Source: Ianthella basta (lineage: Eukaryota; Porifera; Demospongiae; Verongiida; Ianthellidae). Taken from it: 64,000 nt of DNA. The notes beneath the pieces were generated by a model. The model did no database searches, was not told the DNA's origin, and saw only the letters and a list, made by a program, of their open reading frames with translations. The translations under genes and the position numbers were made by a program. Where the stretch lies: positions 139,501 through 203,500 of the forward strand of contig OZ025872.1 in the NCBI GenBank assembly GCA_964019415.1. Reading direction: 5' to 3'. Position 1 is the stretch's first letter. Every line of letters begins with the position of its first letter. Below are positions 1 through 10,518 of this stretch, piece by piece.

Positions 1-255
1 ACCACCTACGACAGGGAGATATCACGACCATCCAGTGAGTGCCCCATTGGTTGCTGTCCCTCAGTAATATAACCAGCCTCCCTGGCACCTTGCACTCTAC
101 CTCTGTAAGGCAGCCATCTCTTTAAACAGCCAACCTCCCTGGTACCAAATGGCGCTAACATACATGGCACTAAAACACTTCAGCCCTCAATGCCTTGCAG
201 CACCTCTGTAATGGGCGGAGTCACTTCCCCCAATGAAGGCCGCTTATTGCTATAT

Positions 256-338
<83 letters not shown>

Positions 339-1393
339 AATTTTATTTTACTACAGGAAATGCTGCATCTGCGTAGCCGCAGGTTTTCATGCAGGTCCTG
401 ATTTACTTTAGTACAAGGACAAAACATGAGGGGAGGGAGGGACATGTAATATGGCTGGGACAGAGGATAATGGGATGCAATTATTGTCAAGGAAAATAAT
501 GAGGTGGTCATAAATCATGCATTGTCATGCATGCATGCATATATGCATGTATGTAGCTGGTGGGGACTGTTTCAGACAGGCTCCTACTGTTAGACTCAGT
601 AAAAGTACCCACACCACTCGAGTGAATGCTGGTTGCATGTTCAACTTCCCTGACCACCCTCTCTCCCCATCTCTCTCCTCGGTGTGACAGGTGGACAGTC
701 TGTCATTAGTGACTCGGGGTCACTGACATCCCGTCTGCTGCAGCGCAGGCACTCTGCCCAGATGGACCACTCCTCATCTGTGCACGTGGGGAGAGCACCA
801 GTGCGGACCTTACGAGCCAACCTCATGAGGTGGGTCCCGCTTATGTAGTCTAGCCTGCTAGCCCCTACTTTCTGCCCCTGATTGTGCATGGGCCAGAAGT
901 AGGGGCTAGCGGACCAGACTAGGTCCCACTGCATCTGCATGTTTATGTCATTTGGAGTCATATTCAGCTGAGAAGCCACTGTGTTATGACATTTATGCAA
1001 GTTTCAACCCATGGGTAATAGTATAGGAGTATTTGTGTGTACTGTTGCTAGATCTGTATGTAATTTGTTGCCCCCCCTCCTCCCCTCCTCTCCCCTTCTC
1101 CTCCCCTCCCCTCCCCTCCCCTTCTCCCCTCCCTATCTCCCCTCTCCTCCTCTCTCCTCTCCCCTCCTCTCCCATGTGTCCACAGCAGTAAGGACCACCA
1201 TGGAGTAGCCCTCCCTCGTCGTCGAGCACTCTCACTCAACAGCAGCACACAACTTCCCTTTCCTTCCCGGACTGAGATGATCAAGGAGATTAACTCAATG
1301 TACCCCGCCCCACAGCCGCCACCCGTCAGTGTTTGGGCGGGGCGTCCCTCCAGTGCAGCCAGTGTCAACAGAATAAAAGGGCTACGACTGTGA
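1..1393 (+). CDS. C-terminal part of an unrecognised protein, three exons (5' end outside window)
   Basis: Three exons join in a consistent frame: 1-34 (donor GTGAGT, phase 1), 691-829 (acceptor after TGTGACAG, donor GTGGGT, phase 2) and 1186-1393 (acceptor after a CT-rich tract and TGTCCACAG, stop TGA at 1391-1393). The spliced tail is about 126 residues. It is rich in Ser and Arg, with patches such as SLTSRLLQRRHSAQMDHSSS, VRTLRANLM, LPRRRALSLNSS and RTEMIKEINSMYP, so it looks mostly disordered and basic. No domain was recognised and no function is proposed. The reading is supported by phase agreement at both junctions and by copies of exon 3 downstream, one of which (16274-16478) also stays open. 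The last 25 or so residues are in a different frame from those copies because of a 1-nt difference near 1310, so the true C-terminus is uncertain. Confidence 0.55.
257..338 (+). repeat. (ATC)n microsatellite
   Basis: About 27 uninterrupted ATC triplets lie in the intron between the first two exons of the upstream gene. An open frame of poly-Ile across it is a repeat artefact. Confidence 0.95.
691..829 (+). CDS. Penultimate exon of the upstream unrecognised gene
   Basis: The exon begins after a pyrimidine-rich acceptor ending TGTGACAG and ends at AG|GTGGGT. It encodes about 46 residues, including SLLQ/RRHSAQ-like basic and Ser-rich sequence and ending ...RTLRANLM. Entry phase 1 and exit phase 2 match the flanking exons. 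Unlike the last exon, it has no duplicate elsewhere in the window. Confidence 0.55.
1186..1393 (+). CDS. Last coding exon of the upstream gene (founder of the downstream exon copies)
   Basis: The exon follows a ~100-nt CT-rich tract (1069-1176). The acceptor reads CACAGCAG, a NAGNAG tandem; only the first AG (84-85 of line 1141) keeps the frame from exon 691-829. It encodes SKDHHGVALPRRRALSLNSS... and ends at TGA 1391-1393. An AATAAA occurs at 1372-1377, inside the coding part. The following ~250 bp are the 3' flank that recurs with each exon copy. Confidence 0.5.
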
Positions 1394-2100
1394 TTGTCAT
1401 AGCAACAGCCAGTGTTGCCTGGCAACTATCATGTTATCTCCTTCTGTATGTACGTATATACTCCCTGTGTACCTATTTGTACAGTTCCTGTACCTAAAGA
1501 ACTTAATACTGTTGGGACATGTTAATAAGTTATTGCATATAATAATTATGTAAGTACTGTAATTTTTAACTGTATTTTTTAACTTTGTCAATAATTGTTG
1601 AAGGTGTTTGTTAGCTGCCGTCACATGAGATAAAGGGACCTTCCAAAATGGCCAGGTCTCAGTCTCCCACCGCTCTCATATAATGTGTGGACCCACATGT
1701 TGAGGGGCTTCAGCTCTAGCTGCCATTCAGTGCTGGCCATTGAGTGTATACTCAGTGGTTGGAGTGCTTGTGGCTTTAATTGTCCAGCAGCTGCATTGGG
1801 AGCTGTCCAAACCCTTATGGTACACGTCACTGAACTATACATACCGGACACACCGGACACACCAGACACACTGGACACACCGGACAGCAGCATTGATTCC
1901 CACCTCCTCTCTTGCCCCCATTATAACATGTACATATTTTGTCTCTTTGATGTAGGGCATGGGCATGCACCTGGACCTAGCTATAGGGGTCAGTCTCTTA
2001 GCTATGACAATGCATTCCATCACACACACACACATTATTCGTGTGCATGTGTGACATTGACAAAGTGCGTCTCTATAGAGTTTCAACCCGTCTAGCTTCC
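1394..2100 (+). other. 3' flank of upstream gene; first copy of the GYS upstream region
   Basis: There is no convincing gene. A perfect X-box-like palindrome GTTGCCTGGCAAC sits at 1413-1425. The block from about 1440 to 2100 is similar to 6345-6955 and 16520-17140, i.e. to sequence just upstream of the glycogen synthase start. It includes a short tandem of CACCGGACA-type units at 1845-1890. Confidence 0.7.
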
Positions 2101-2215
2101 TCCTACACGTGCATCTTGTCCACACACTCCCCTCTACACACGTGTCCCCTGCGAGCGGTGGACAAGAGCACCACACGTGCACTGCGGTAGAGAGTGTGCT
2201 GAACATGAAGTGGAC
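2101..2215 (+). promoter_or_regulatory. Duplicated GYS promoter-like block, copy 1 (three CACGTG boxes)
   Basis: CACGTG occurs at 2106-2111, 2139-2144 and 2174-2179 within sequence closely similar to the region directly upstream of glycogen synthase exon 1, including the shared word GCGAGCGGTGGAC. No coding exon follows this copy, so it is probably a promoter fragment carried along by duplication. Activity is unknown. Confidence 0.5.
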
Positions 2216-2790
2216 ACCAGGTGTTATGTGAGAATAGAGACCTCTGAACGGGTCTCAGGTTCCCTTCTGCATGCTATACAGTCCTTTGTTATGCTGGGGT
2301 ACTCAGTGCAATGCTGGAGTGTATATGGCTTGTCCAGTAACTGACAGCTGTAGGTCTTCAATTTGTTATTGAACTAATGCACACAGCTGGCCTAATGTCT
2401 GGGAGTAGATGTATGATTACACGTAAATTATGTACATGATGAGATGACACTGCATATTGGTAGGAGCAACATAATGTTGTCCATGTTCATGTACATGCTC
2501 GTCATTCCACTTGAAGTCATTAGATATGTGTGTGGTGTCTCTTGCACATGTGTCATGTGTGTTGTGAGCCAGGTGTATGTATATACAGTGCACCTGGCCC
2601 AGGGGTGTGGTGTATAGTGATAGCTTCTGGTGTGCTATGTTTGAAGCTGCTACATGCTACTCAACTGTATGTGTGAGGTGTGAGTGGAGCTGTCCTCCTC
2701 ACCTTTGAAAGAGCAATAGGGTTGAGTTCACTCTTGAGTTGTTATAAGCGTTGAATTGGAGTTGCCACAGGAAAATGGACCAGTGGGTCA
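2216..2790. other. Unit spacer without a gene
   Basis: Low-complexity, TG-rich spacer. The part at 2610-2790 recurs at 13735-13920 as the flank of the 23-bp minisatellite or of the (TG)n tract. No coding signal was seen. Confidence 0.7.
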
Positions 2791-2799
2791 GAGGTGTGT

Positions 2800-3095
2800 G
2801 GAGTGGTCCAACTGTGCAGAGGGGTGTGGTCCAACTGTGCAGAGGGGTGTGGTCCAACTGTGCAGAGGGGTGTGGTCCAACTGTGCAGAGAGGTGTGGTC
2901 CAACTGTGCAGAGAGGTGTGCTCCAACTGTGCAGAGGGGGGGTGCAACTGTGCAAAGGGGTGTGGTCCAACTGTGCAGAGGGGTGTGGTGCAACTGTGCA
3001 GAGGGGTGTGGTCCAACTGTGCAGAGGGGTGTGGTCCAACTGTGCGAAGGGGTGTGGTCCAACTGTGCAGAGGGGTGTGGTCCAACTGTGCTATG
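2800..3095 (+). repeat. 23-bp minisatellite, about 13 copies
   Basis: Tandem units of 23 bp built around GTGTGGTCCAACTGTGCAGA, with a few substitutions and one shorter unit near 2935. Because 23 is not a multiple of three, the array is open in several frames on both strands; those frames are artefacts. A second array of the same unit lies at 9345-9650. Confidence 0.95.
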
Positions 3096-3148
3096 ATCTA
3101 ACCCATTCACAGGTCACATGACATCACACATCATTTACTCCAGCTCCC

Positions 3149-3645
3149 CTTCACACGTTGTGCGTAAGTGCGTACACACGTTCTTCTCCCAAAATCCTGG
3201 ACCCCTTGGTGCTGCCCAGAACCGTCGCGAAGCTCGCAGGAGGCGCATGATCCGCTGAAAAGGGGAAGGACTACGAGCGCGGAGGTAAAAAGTAACCTCG
3301 CGAGAGACCGCCGACTCCTACGCAGGCTGCGCTGCTGGCGCGCATAGAACCCAAGGCTGCGCGGGCGATTCAGCCGCGTGGCAGAGGCCATACGAGGCTG
3401 AAACAACGAAAGAAGGTAGATCCAGAGCACTATGTCCGCCATGTTTCCAGTTACAAACGACTATATATTGTTTTTTAAGGTAATAGTGAAAGTGAATGGC
3501 GTAGGTGCTGCAAGTACTGGCTGTCCCTGTGGCTGTTCACTGAACAATATTATTGCGTGTGACCGATTCGCCACGTTTTTTGCCGTCACCGTAAACGTTA
3601 CCGCCGCCGTCGCCGACGTTTCTGCCGTAGTGTGACCCGCCCCTT
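3149..3645. mobile_element. CpG-rich ~500-bp insertion relative to the sister unit
   Basis: The sister unit runs straight from AGCTCCCC to AGTACTTTTACTCTG (about 9701-9726). Here about 500 bp of CpG-rich DNA lies between the same words. The ends share only a weak inverted TCACAC word, so the element class is unclear. On the minus strand an open frame (3442 down to 3131) starts MADIVLW and is Arg-rich, but it is not recognised. It may be a captured exon, a transposon fragment, or ancestral sequence lost from the sister. Confidence 0.4.
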
Positions 3646-3819
3646 AGTAAATTAGTACTTTTACTCTGTTGACTCAGACAGTGAGCTCATTGCGGTATAG
3701 ATTCCTAGCATGACATCAACCCATCTCTGTTATGCTTATGTCAACAGCAGGTCTGACATCACAAGGACACATCAACTCCTCCACATGGTGCATTTGGGCA
3801 TATTATCATGCTCTTAATT

Positions 3820-4473
3820 CATATTCATATTCATATTCATACAATTTCACTCAAAGTAAAAATATACTTGAGTTGGGTACACAGGAGGCATTGCCTATAA
3901 TGTGTGCTACTAATATGTGCTCCCCAGCTCTAAAGATGATGTGATACAGTAACATGTTACATGTGATATAATTAGGTCTAATAATAAATAAGAAGGGAAA
4001 TCAATAAAGTTATCAGTATGACATAACTTTAAGAGTGACATGTAATTATATATTTATATACAGAGATGGTTGGAAAATTTATTTAGCTGGATTGATTTGT
4101 GGATAGGTGAGTGTATAAGGCATGCTTAAATGTTGTAAAGGAGACAGTACTGGTGATATCAGTTGGTAAATCATTCCACAAAAAAGGTGCATTTACAAAA
4201 TAGGAGTATCTAAAGGAATTAATTCGTGAAGGGTGACACAGTAGTCGGTGGTTGCGGCGGGTACTTGGTTGGATATGGGGTGATAGTACTGGGAACAGAT
4301 TGTGTAAGAGTCTGAAGGTCAGGCAATTGGTGTTAAATAATCTGTAGTTGGCTAGAGAAAGCCACTTTAGGGAGGATAGGGAGTCAGTGTATGTGACATT
4401 CCATTTCCTTTCATGTACTAGCCATTTTGCATCAATCCATCGGGCTGCACGTTTCTGTACCCTTTCAACTAGC
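3820..4473 (-). mobile_element. 5'-truncated non-LTR retrotransposon insertion with target-site duplication
   Basis: The sister unit at 9880-9895 has the uninterrupted site CTCTTAATTGTCCTGG. Here 654 bp are inserted, flanked by TAATT at 3815-3819 and 4474-4478. Read on the minus strand, the element ends with a tandem (ATGAAT)n tail at 3820-3840, a microsatellite tail of the kind found in CR1/L2/Jockey-like clades. It encodes the end of a reverse-transcriptase polyprotein. This is direct filled-site/empty-site evidence for an insertion after the unit duplicated. Confidence 0.85.
4083..4472 (-). pseudogene. LINE reverse-transcriptase polyprotein, C-terminal 129 residues
   Basis: The minus-strand frame is fully open from the truncation point to TAA at 4083-4085. 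Typical features of the C-terminal region of CR1/L2-like LINE polyproteins are visible: VERVQKRAARWI near the start, the SLKWLSLANYR stretch, and the late NSFRYSYFVNAPFLWNDLP followed by a F..FK..L tail. The absence of stops or frameshifts suggests a young insertion. The catalytic RT core and endonuclease are missing. Confidence 0.8.
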
Positions 4474-4478
4474 TAATT

Positions 4479-4745
4479 GTCCTGGTATGTTTTATATTAT
4501 GCTCTTGTCCTGCATGGTTGGTGATACAGAAACTTTGAATCATCTCATTGCAGATATAACAATCAAATGAAGCAAACTCAAAGTGTGTGGACATCTATAA
4601 CACATGTTGTCTCAAGTGCAGAGTATTACAGGAGAATACTGACTGTGTGAAGGTACACAAGGTACACATGTAATACTTGTAATTCCAACATGGTCACACA
4701 TACACACTCACACACCCAATTAAACACACACCAATCATACAGTAG
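4479..4745. other. Unit spacer preceding the family A block
   Basis: This sequence recurs at 9884-10140 and 14550-14735. No gene was seen in it. Confidence 0.7.
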
Positions 4746-5123
4746 TTAATGGTAATGGAGCACCAGTTCACTCTTCCTGTTAGTGTACCACACTCTCTTG
4801 ACCAAAGATGTGGCGACTGCCATCTGTGAATGGGCTGGGCTGGGCGGGGCACTCTCTTGCACTGCAGTAGTTGTTACTTCCTCCCCCTCTGGTGGGGGGT
4901 GGGGTGGATGGAGGGCTCCTTCATCCTCTTGTCCTATCACCACTTGTCTTGCTTCAATCACTTCTCTCTCTCCTCCCTGCTGTGGAGGTTGGTTTGGAGT
5001 GTGCTGGGAGGACTGTGGCATGGGCTCTCTTGGAAGTGATTGGTCCTCAGCCAATTCCACCTGTGGAAATGCAAACCCTTTTCCTGCCATACACGGAGAA
5101 TGGGGTCTACCCTTTGCTGTGTT
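4746..5123 (-). CDS. Family A conserved minus-strand exon, copy 1 (unknown protein)
   Basis: Not recognised. The exon is proposed to begin at 5123, after a minus-strand acceptor (CTCTCTCCCTGCACAG), and to end at the stop at 4746. The frame remains open further upstream to 5216, but without an ATG. It contains MAGKGFAFPQVELAEDQ, then a Pro/Gln/Glu-rich part with GGEREVI, VVIGQEDEGAL and PPPEGEEVTT, and ends with VKRVWYTNRKSELVL. It is low-complexity, acidic and probably disordered. Six copies of the frame exist in the window (this one, 7422, 10141, 14737, 35364, 42708) and differ by 3-nt indels that keep the frame, which argues for past coding selection. The plus strand of 5040-5197 is also open, so strand is not certain. 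Confidence 0.4.
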   Translation of the reverse strand, partial: NTAKGRPHSPCMAGKGFAFPQVELAEDQSLPREPMPQSSQHTPNQPPQQGGEREVIEARQVVIGQEDEGALHPPHPPPEGEEVTTTAVQESAPPSPAHSQMAVATSLVKRVWYTNRKSELVLHYH

Positions 5124-5216
5124 CTGTGCAGGGAGAGAGACAGGACATGAGTGAGGCTGTGTTGCTAGCCTGTGACCTGGCAGTGACCATGCACTAGAGC
5201 AATGCCTCTGTGCCAC

Positions 5217-5850
5217 TGTGTGACCTCCAGCTGCAGCTGTACAGTGTGGCCAGAGGTCTGGGCTTTTACTTACCTATATATACCAAGTACCACTCTTGTA
5301 GTCTCCAGATTTGAGGAGAGCTGGTCCTTTCTGGATGTGGAGTGGAGTAGAGCTTCACCTTCACTGTTGTCTTTGCCTCTGTGTGCCTATAACCTTTACC
5401 TCACTGGGCTATAGCTACTTCTTGCAGGCTGCTCTGTACAAGGACTGTTTATTAAGTCCAAACACTATTTTTCAGCTATGGTTAGCAGCCTCTTGTACAT
5501 CAATTTATTAACAACATGCGAGGAATGTATGACATCACTATTGGAACTATGAATAATGATAATACTTACTAAAACCGTGCCTATAAGCTCCCACTCCTCC
5601 GTGAATTCTCATAGTAACCTGAGTTCATAGCCATAATATTCTATTTATGAAACCACAGTCACCTTTTATCTGTAGGGAAGTGATTGCTGTGAGCTGTGGT
5701 GACCGTTCTGTGCAAACTGTCAAATCAATCAGTACCAACTGGTCCATGGAGGTAGACTGACTGATGTCAGCAGGGTTACACTATAGGCTGAAGTGCTATC
5801 ACTGTAGTGTGTGTATTACAAAACTACAAAGATATAGCTCTATTGAAGGA
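5217..5850. other. Unit spacer downstream of family A block
   Basis: The sequence is nearly identical to 7893-8520 and related to 10590-10930 and 15190-15840. Plus-strand open frames here (for example 5311-5511) are shared only with the near-identical copy and carry no recognisable domain. Confidence 0.6.
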
Positions 5851-6092
5851 TTTATACAAGAATTGTAGAACTTGGTTGGATTTGGCTTGAATATTGATGT
5901 TGCATGACAATCACCACCAGAATTGTAGGACTTGTATATATAAATATAATTATATAAGTTGGAACATCAGGTCTGCGCATGTGGTTTATTGCTCTCCTTT
6001 TTCCTTCACTCCTTCCTTCCACTTGATCCCCCCACACACATAACCTATCCTTTCTCCCCTCCCCTCCCCTCCCCTCTCCCATGTGTCCACAG

Positions 6093-6401
6093 CAGTAAGG
6101 GGACCACCGTGGAGTAGCCCTCCCTCGTCATCGAGCACTCTCGCTCAACAGCAGCTCACAACTTCTCTTTCCTTCCCGGACTGAGATGATCAAGGAGATT
6201 AATTCAATGTACCCCGCCCCCCGGCCCCGCCCATCAGTATGTGGGTTGGGTGCCCCTCCAGTGCAGCCAGTGTCAAAAGAACAAAAGGGTTACAACTGTG
6301 ATTGTCATAGCAATGACCAGTGTTGCCTGGCAACTGTTGTGCAGCCTCCTTTTGTTTGTATGTACTCCCTGTGTACTTATTTGTACAGTTCCTGTACCTA
6401 A
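6093..6401 (+). pseudogene. Copy 2 of the upstream gene's last exon, frameshifted
   Basis: The acceptor TGTCCACAG|CAGTAAGG and downstream exon sequence match 1186-1393. A 2-nt insertion directly after the acceptor (TAAGGGGACC against TAAGGACC) breaks the frame and gives an immediate stop. The rest of the exon (MIKEINSMYPAPRPRP...) is still open to 6401. It probably cannot serve as the gene's terminal exon. Confidence 0.65.
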
Positions 6402-6954
6402 AGAACTTACTATTGTTAGCATATGTTTTAATAGGCTATTGCATGTAAGTATTTTGTAACTATCCTTTTTGAATTTGGTGTTTGTTAGCTGGTGTCATGT
6501 GAGAATGTGGGGACATTGAAAATGCATATGGCCGCCAGACCTCTGGTCTCCACTCTCGGTATATAATGGATCGTTAGCTTCAGTTCTGCCACTCTGCCCT
6601 GCCCTGGGGTATATAGTCAGTGGCTGGAGTGTGTGTGGCTCTGTCCAGTAGCTGGACAGCTAGCTGCCCAGACCCCTCACTGTGACTAAATCACATTACT
6701 TGATACACAGAGAACACCATTGATCCCAGCTGGTTCCCATCTCTTCCTGCCCTCAATCCCCAGCACAACAGACACTTATCTCCCTTGGCTGTGGGGCACC
6801 TAGGTCAGGGGCAGGGGTCAACCCCATAGCTATGACATTGGAATTCAAAAGTGCATTCTAACACCCACATTAAATGTGTGTGACTGCCCTCATGTGTCCA
6901 TGGTGACATTGACAAAGAGTGTCTCTATAGAAGTGTTTCAACCCGTCTAGCTTC

Positions 6955-7065
6955 CTCTTACACGTGCATCTTGTTCACGCACTCCTCTCTACACACGTGT
7001 GCCCCGTGAGCGGTGGACAAGAGCACCACACGTGCACTGCGGTACAGAGTGTGCTGAACATGACC
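6955..7065 (+). promoter_or_regulatory. Duplicated GYS promoter-like block, copy 2 (three CACGTG boxes)
   Basis: CACGTG occurs at 6961-6966, 6994-6999 and 7029-7034 in sequence matching 2101-2215 and 17145-17240. The first exon of glycogen synthase is not present downstream. The unit then jumps at about 7340 to the family A block, so the minisatellite part of the unit is deleted here. Confidence 0.5.
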
Positions 7066-7421
7066 TGCTCATTATTTTGTTTAGCTGTCACTGTCAAACG
7101 TAACATTGCTGAAGTGGACACCAGGTGTTATGTGATAATAGGGACCTCTGAATGGATCTCAGGATCCCCTCTGCATGGTGTTTAGTCCTTTGTTATGCTG
7201 GGGTACTCAGTGCAATGCTGGAGTGTATATGGCTTGTCCAGTAACTGACAGCTGTAGGTCTTCAATTTATTATTGAACTATGCCACGGCTGGCCTAATGT
7301 CTGGGACCATTGTTAGGGTAACCCCCTAACACAATCATACAGAACAGTTTAAGATTCCGGAGTACCAACATGGTCACACATACACACTCACACTCCCAAA
7401 CACACATCAATCATACAGTAG

Positions 7422-7799
7422 TCAATGGTTCTGGAGCACCAGTTCGCTCTTCCTGTTAGTGTACCACACTCTCTTGACCAAAGATGTGGTGACTGCTATC
7501 TGTGAATGGGCAGGACAGGTAGGCGGGGCACTCTCTTGCACTGTAGTAGTCGTTACTTCCTCCCCCTCTGGTGGGGGGTGGGGTGGCTGGAGGGCTCCTT
7601 CATCCTCTTGTCCGATCACTGGTCTTGCCCCAATCACTTCTCTCTCTCCTCCCTGCTGTGAAGGATGGCTTGGAGTGCGCTGGGAGGACTGTGGCATGGA
7701 TTCTTGTGGAAGTGATTGGTCCTCAGCCAATTCCACCTGTGGAAATGCAAACCCTTTTCCTGCCATACACGGAGAATGGGGTCTACCCTTTGCTGTGTT
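7422..7799 (-). CDS. Family A conserved minus-strand exon, copy 2
   Basis: Same architecture as the copy at 4746, with the minus-strand acceptor about 7800 and the stop at 7422. Relative to the other copies it lacks one valine codon in the VVIGQEDEG stretch and carries an extra residue in APPTCPAH. Both changes are multiples of 3 nt. Function unknown. Confidence 0.4.
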   Translation of the reverse strand, partial: NTAKGRPHSPCMAGKGFAFPQVELAEDQSLPQESMPQSSQRTPSHPSQQGGEREVIGARPVIGQEDEGALQPPHPPPEGEEVTTTTVQESAPPTCPAHSQIAVTTSLVKRVWYTNRKSELVLQNH

Positions 7800-8768
7800 C
7801 TGTGCAGGGAGAGAGATGGGACATGAATGAGGCTGTGTTGCTAGCCTGTGACCTGGCAGTGACCATGCACTAGAGCAATGCCACTGTGCCACTGTGTGAC
7901 CTCCAGCTGCAGCTGTACAGTGTGGCCAGAGGTCTGGGCTTTTACTTACCTATATATACCAAGTACCACTGTTGTAGTCTCCAGATTTGAGGAGAGCTGG
8001 TCCTTTCTGGATGTGGAGTGGAGTAGAGCTTCACCTTCACTGTTGTCTTTGCCTCTGTGTGCCTATAACCTTTACCTCACTGGGCTATAGCTACTTCTTG
8101 CAGGCTGCTCTGTACAAGGACTGTTTATTAAGTCCAAACACTATTTTTCAGCTATGGTTAGCAGCCTCTTGTACATCAATTTATTAACAACATGCGAGGA
8201 ATGTATGACATCACTATTGGAACTATGAATAATGATAATACTTACTAAAACCGTGCCTATAAGCTCCCACTCCTCCGTGAATTCTCATAGTAAGCAGAGT
8301 TCATAGCCATAATATTCTATTTATGAAACCACAGTCACCTTTTATCCGTAAGGAAGTGGTTGCTGTGAGCTGTGGTGAACGTACTGTGCAAGCTGTCAAA
8401 TCAAGCAGGGCCAACTGGTCCATGGAGGTAGACTGACTGATGTCAGCAGGGTTACACTATAGGCTGAAGTGCTATCACTGCATTGTGTGTATTACAAAAC
8501 TACAAAGATCTAACCCTATAATTGAAGGATTTATACAAGAATTGTAGAACTTGGTTGGATTTGGCTTGAATATTGATGTTGCATGACAATCACCACCAGA
8601 ATTGTAGGACTTGTATAAATGTAATTATATAAGTTGGAACATCAGGTCTGCGCATGTGGTTTATTGCTCTCCTTTTTCCTTCACTCCTTCCTTCCACTTG
8701 ATCCCCCCCACACACATAACCTATCCTTTCTCCCCTCCCCTCCCCTCCCCTCTCCCATGTGTCCACAG

Positions 8769-9009
8769 CAGTAAGGGGACCACCGTGGAGTAGCCCTCCC
8801 TCGTCATCGAGCACTCTCGCTCAACAGCAGCTCACAACTTCTCTTTCCTTCCCGGACTGAGATGATCAAGGAGATTAACTCAATGTACCCCGCCCCCCCG
8901 GCCCCGCCCATCAGTATGTGGGTTGGGTGCCCCTCCAGTGCAGCCAGTGTCAAAAGAACAAAAGGGTTACAACTGTGATTGTCATAGCAATGACCAGTGT
9001 TGCCTGGCA
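8769..9009 (+). pseudogene. Copy 3 of the upstream gene's last exon, frameshifted and truncated
   Basis: It shares the 2-nt insertion of copy 2 after the acceptor. The copy breaks off at 9010 inside its 3' part, where unrelated sequence (9011-9345) begins, so this unit lost the promoter-like block. Confidence 0.65.
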
Positions 9010-9010
9010 A

Positions 9011-9344
9011 AGACATAACAACCCATGCACCACTACAGCAGCAGTACATATATAATTATTCTATAACTGTGAACGGATTTCTAAGCTTAATCTCTGTGCA
9101 ATAGAATACTGTCCTATACAGCTGAATTTTGGACAAAGACAACTGAACAAGCAATTCTTCAACTGAACTTAAGACCACAACCAAACCGCTGCATTCGTGG
9201 CATTGCTAACATTGCCATGCAGGCAGTATACAATTGTCCTTGGTACTCATGGAACTGTGTATAGCCATACTGGATTAATAGTGAGCTGCCTCAATAGCAA
9301 GAGAACGCATGCATGCAGGACCAATCTACGTAGCTGGATGGACA
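9011..9344. other. Unique segment at a duplication breakpoint
   Basis: About 330 bp of moderately AT-rich DNA join the broken exon copy to the second 23-bp minisatellite. On the plus strand it reads partly like a degraded coding piece (FWTKTTEQAIL-like words), but no family can be named. Confidence 0.4.
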
Positions 9345-9650
9345 AAAGAGCAGAGGGGTGTGGTCCAACTGTGCAGAGGGGTGTGGTCCAACTGTGCAGA
9401 GGGGTGTGGTCCAACTGTGCAGAGGGGTGTGGTCCAACTGTGCAGAGGGGTGTGGTCCAACTGTGCAGAGGGGTGTGGTCCAACTGTGCAGAGGGGTGTG
9501 GTCCAACTGTGCAGAGGGGTGTGGTCCAACTGTGCAGAGGGGCGTAGTCCAACTGTGCAGAGGGGTGTGGTCCAACTGTGCAGAGGGGTGTGGTCCAACT
9601 GTGCAGAGGGGTGTGGTCCAACTGTGCAGAGGGGTGTGGTCCAACTGTGC
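9345..9650 (+). repeat. 23-bp minisatellite, second array, about 13 copies
   Basis: Same unit as at 2800-3095 but more homogeneous; most copies are identical. This points to recent homogenisation or a younger expansion. Confidence 0.95.
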
Positions 9651-10140
9651 TATGATCTAACCCATTCACAGGTTACATGACATCACACATCATTTACTCC
9701 AGCTCCCCCAAACTCAGTACTTTTACTCTGTTGACTCAGACAGTGAGCTCATTGCGGTATAGATTCCTAGCACGACATCAACCCATCTCTCTGTTATGCT
9801 TATGTCAACAGCAGGTCTGACATCACAAGGACACATCAACTCCCCCACATGGTGCATTTGGGCATATTATCATGCTCTTAATTGTCCTGGTATGTATTAC
9901 ATTATGCTCTTGTCCTGCATGGTTGGTGATACAGAAACTTTGAATCCTCTCATTGCAGTTATAACAATCAAACAAAGCAAACTCAAAGTGTGTGGACAGC
10001 TATATACATGTTGTCTCAAGTGCAGAGTATTACAGGAGAAAACTGCATGACTGTGTGAAGGTACACATGTAATACTTGTAATTCCAACATGGTCACACAT
10101 ACACACTCACACTCCCAAACACACATCAATCATACAGTAG

Positions 10141-10518
10141 TTAAAGGTTCTGGAACACCAGTTCGCTCTTCCTGTTTGTGTACCACACTCTATTGACCAA
10201 AGATGTGGTGACTGCCATCTGTGAATGGGCAGGGCTGGTGGGTGGGGCACTCTCTTGCACTGCAGTAGTTGTTACTTCCTCCCCCTCTGGTGGGGGGTGG
10301 AGTGGCTGGAGGGCTCCTTCATCCTCTTGTCCGATCACCACTGGTCTTGCCCCAATCACTTCACTCTCTCCTCCCTGCTGTGGGGGATGGCTTGGAGTGT
10401 GCTGGGAGGACTGTGGCATGGGCTCTCTTGGAAGTAGTTGGTCCTCAGCCAATTCCACCTGTGGAAATGCAAACCCTTTTCCTGCCATACACGGAGAATG
10501 GGGTCTACCCTTTGCTGT
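10141..10518 (-). CDS. Family A conserved minus-strand exon, copy 3
   Basis: Minus-strand frame with MAGKGFAFPQVELAEDQLL near the start and VNRVWYTNRKSELVF at the end. It is open throughout with substitutions only, including ESEVIG where the other copies have EREVIG. Same acceptor context as the other copies. Function unknown. Confidence 0.4.
   Translation of the reverse strand, partial: TAKGRPHSPCMAGKGFAFPQVELAEDQLLPREPMPQSSQHTPSHPPQQGGESEVIGARPVVIGQEDEGALQPLHPPPEGEEVTTTAVQESAPPTSPAHSQMAVTTSLVNRVWYTNRKSELVFQNL

Noticed and set aside
190..411. 73-codon frame with a poly-isoleucine run
   Set aside because: Translation of the (ATC)n microsatellite inside an intron.
2699..3121. Overlapping 100-130-codon frames on both strands over the 23-bp minisatellite (also 9197-9680)
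   Set aside because: A stop-free 23-bp unit gives open frames in every register. Copies are conserved as DNA, not as protein.
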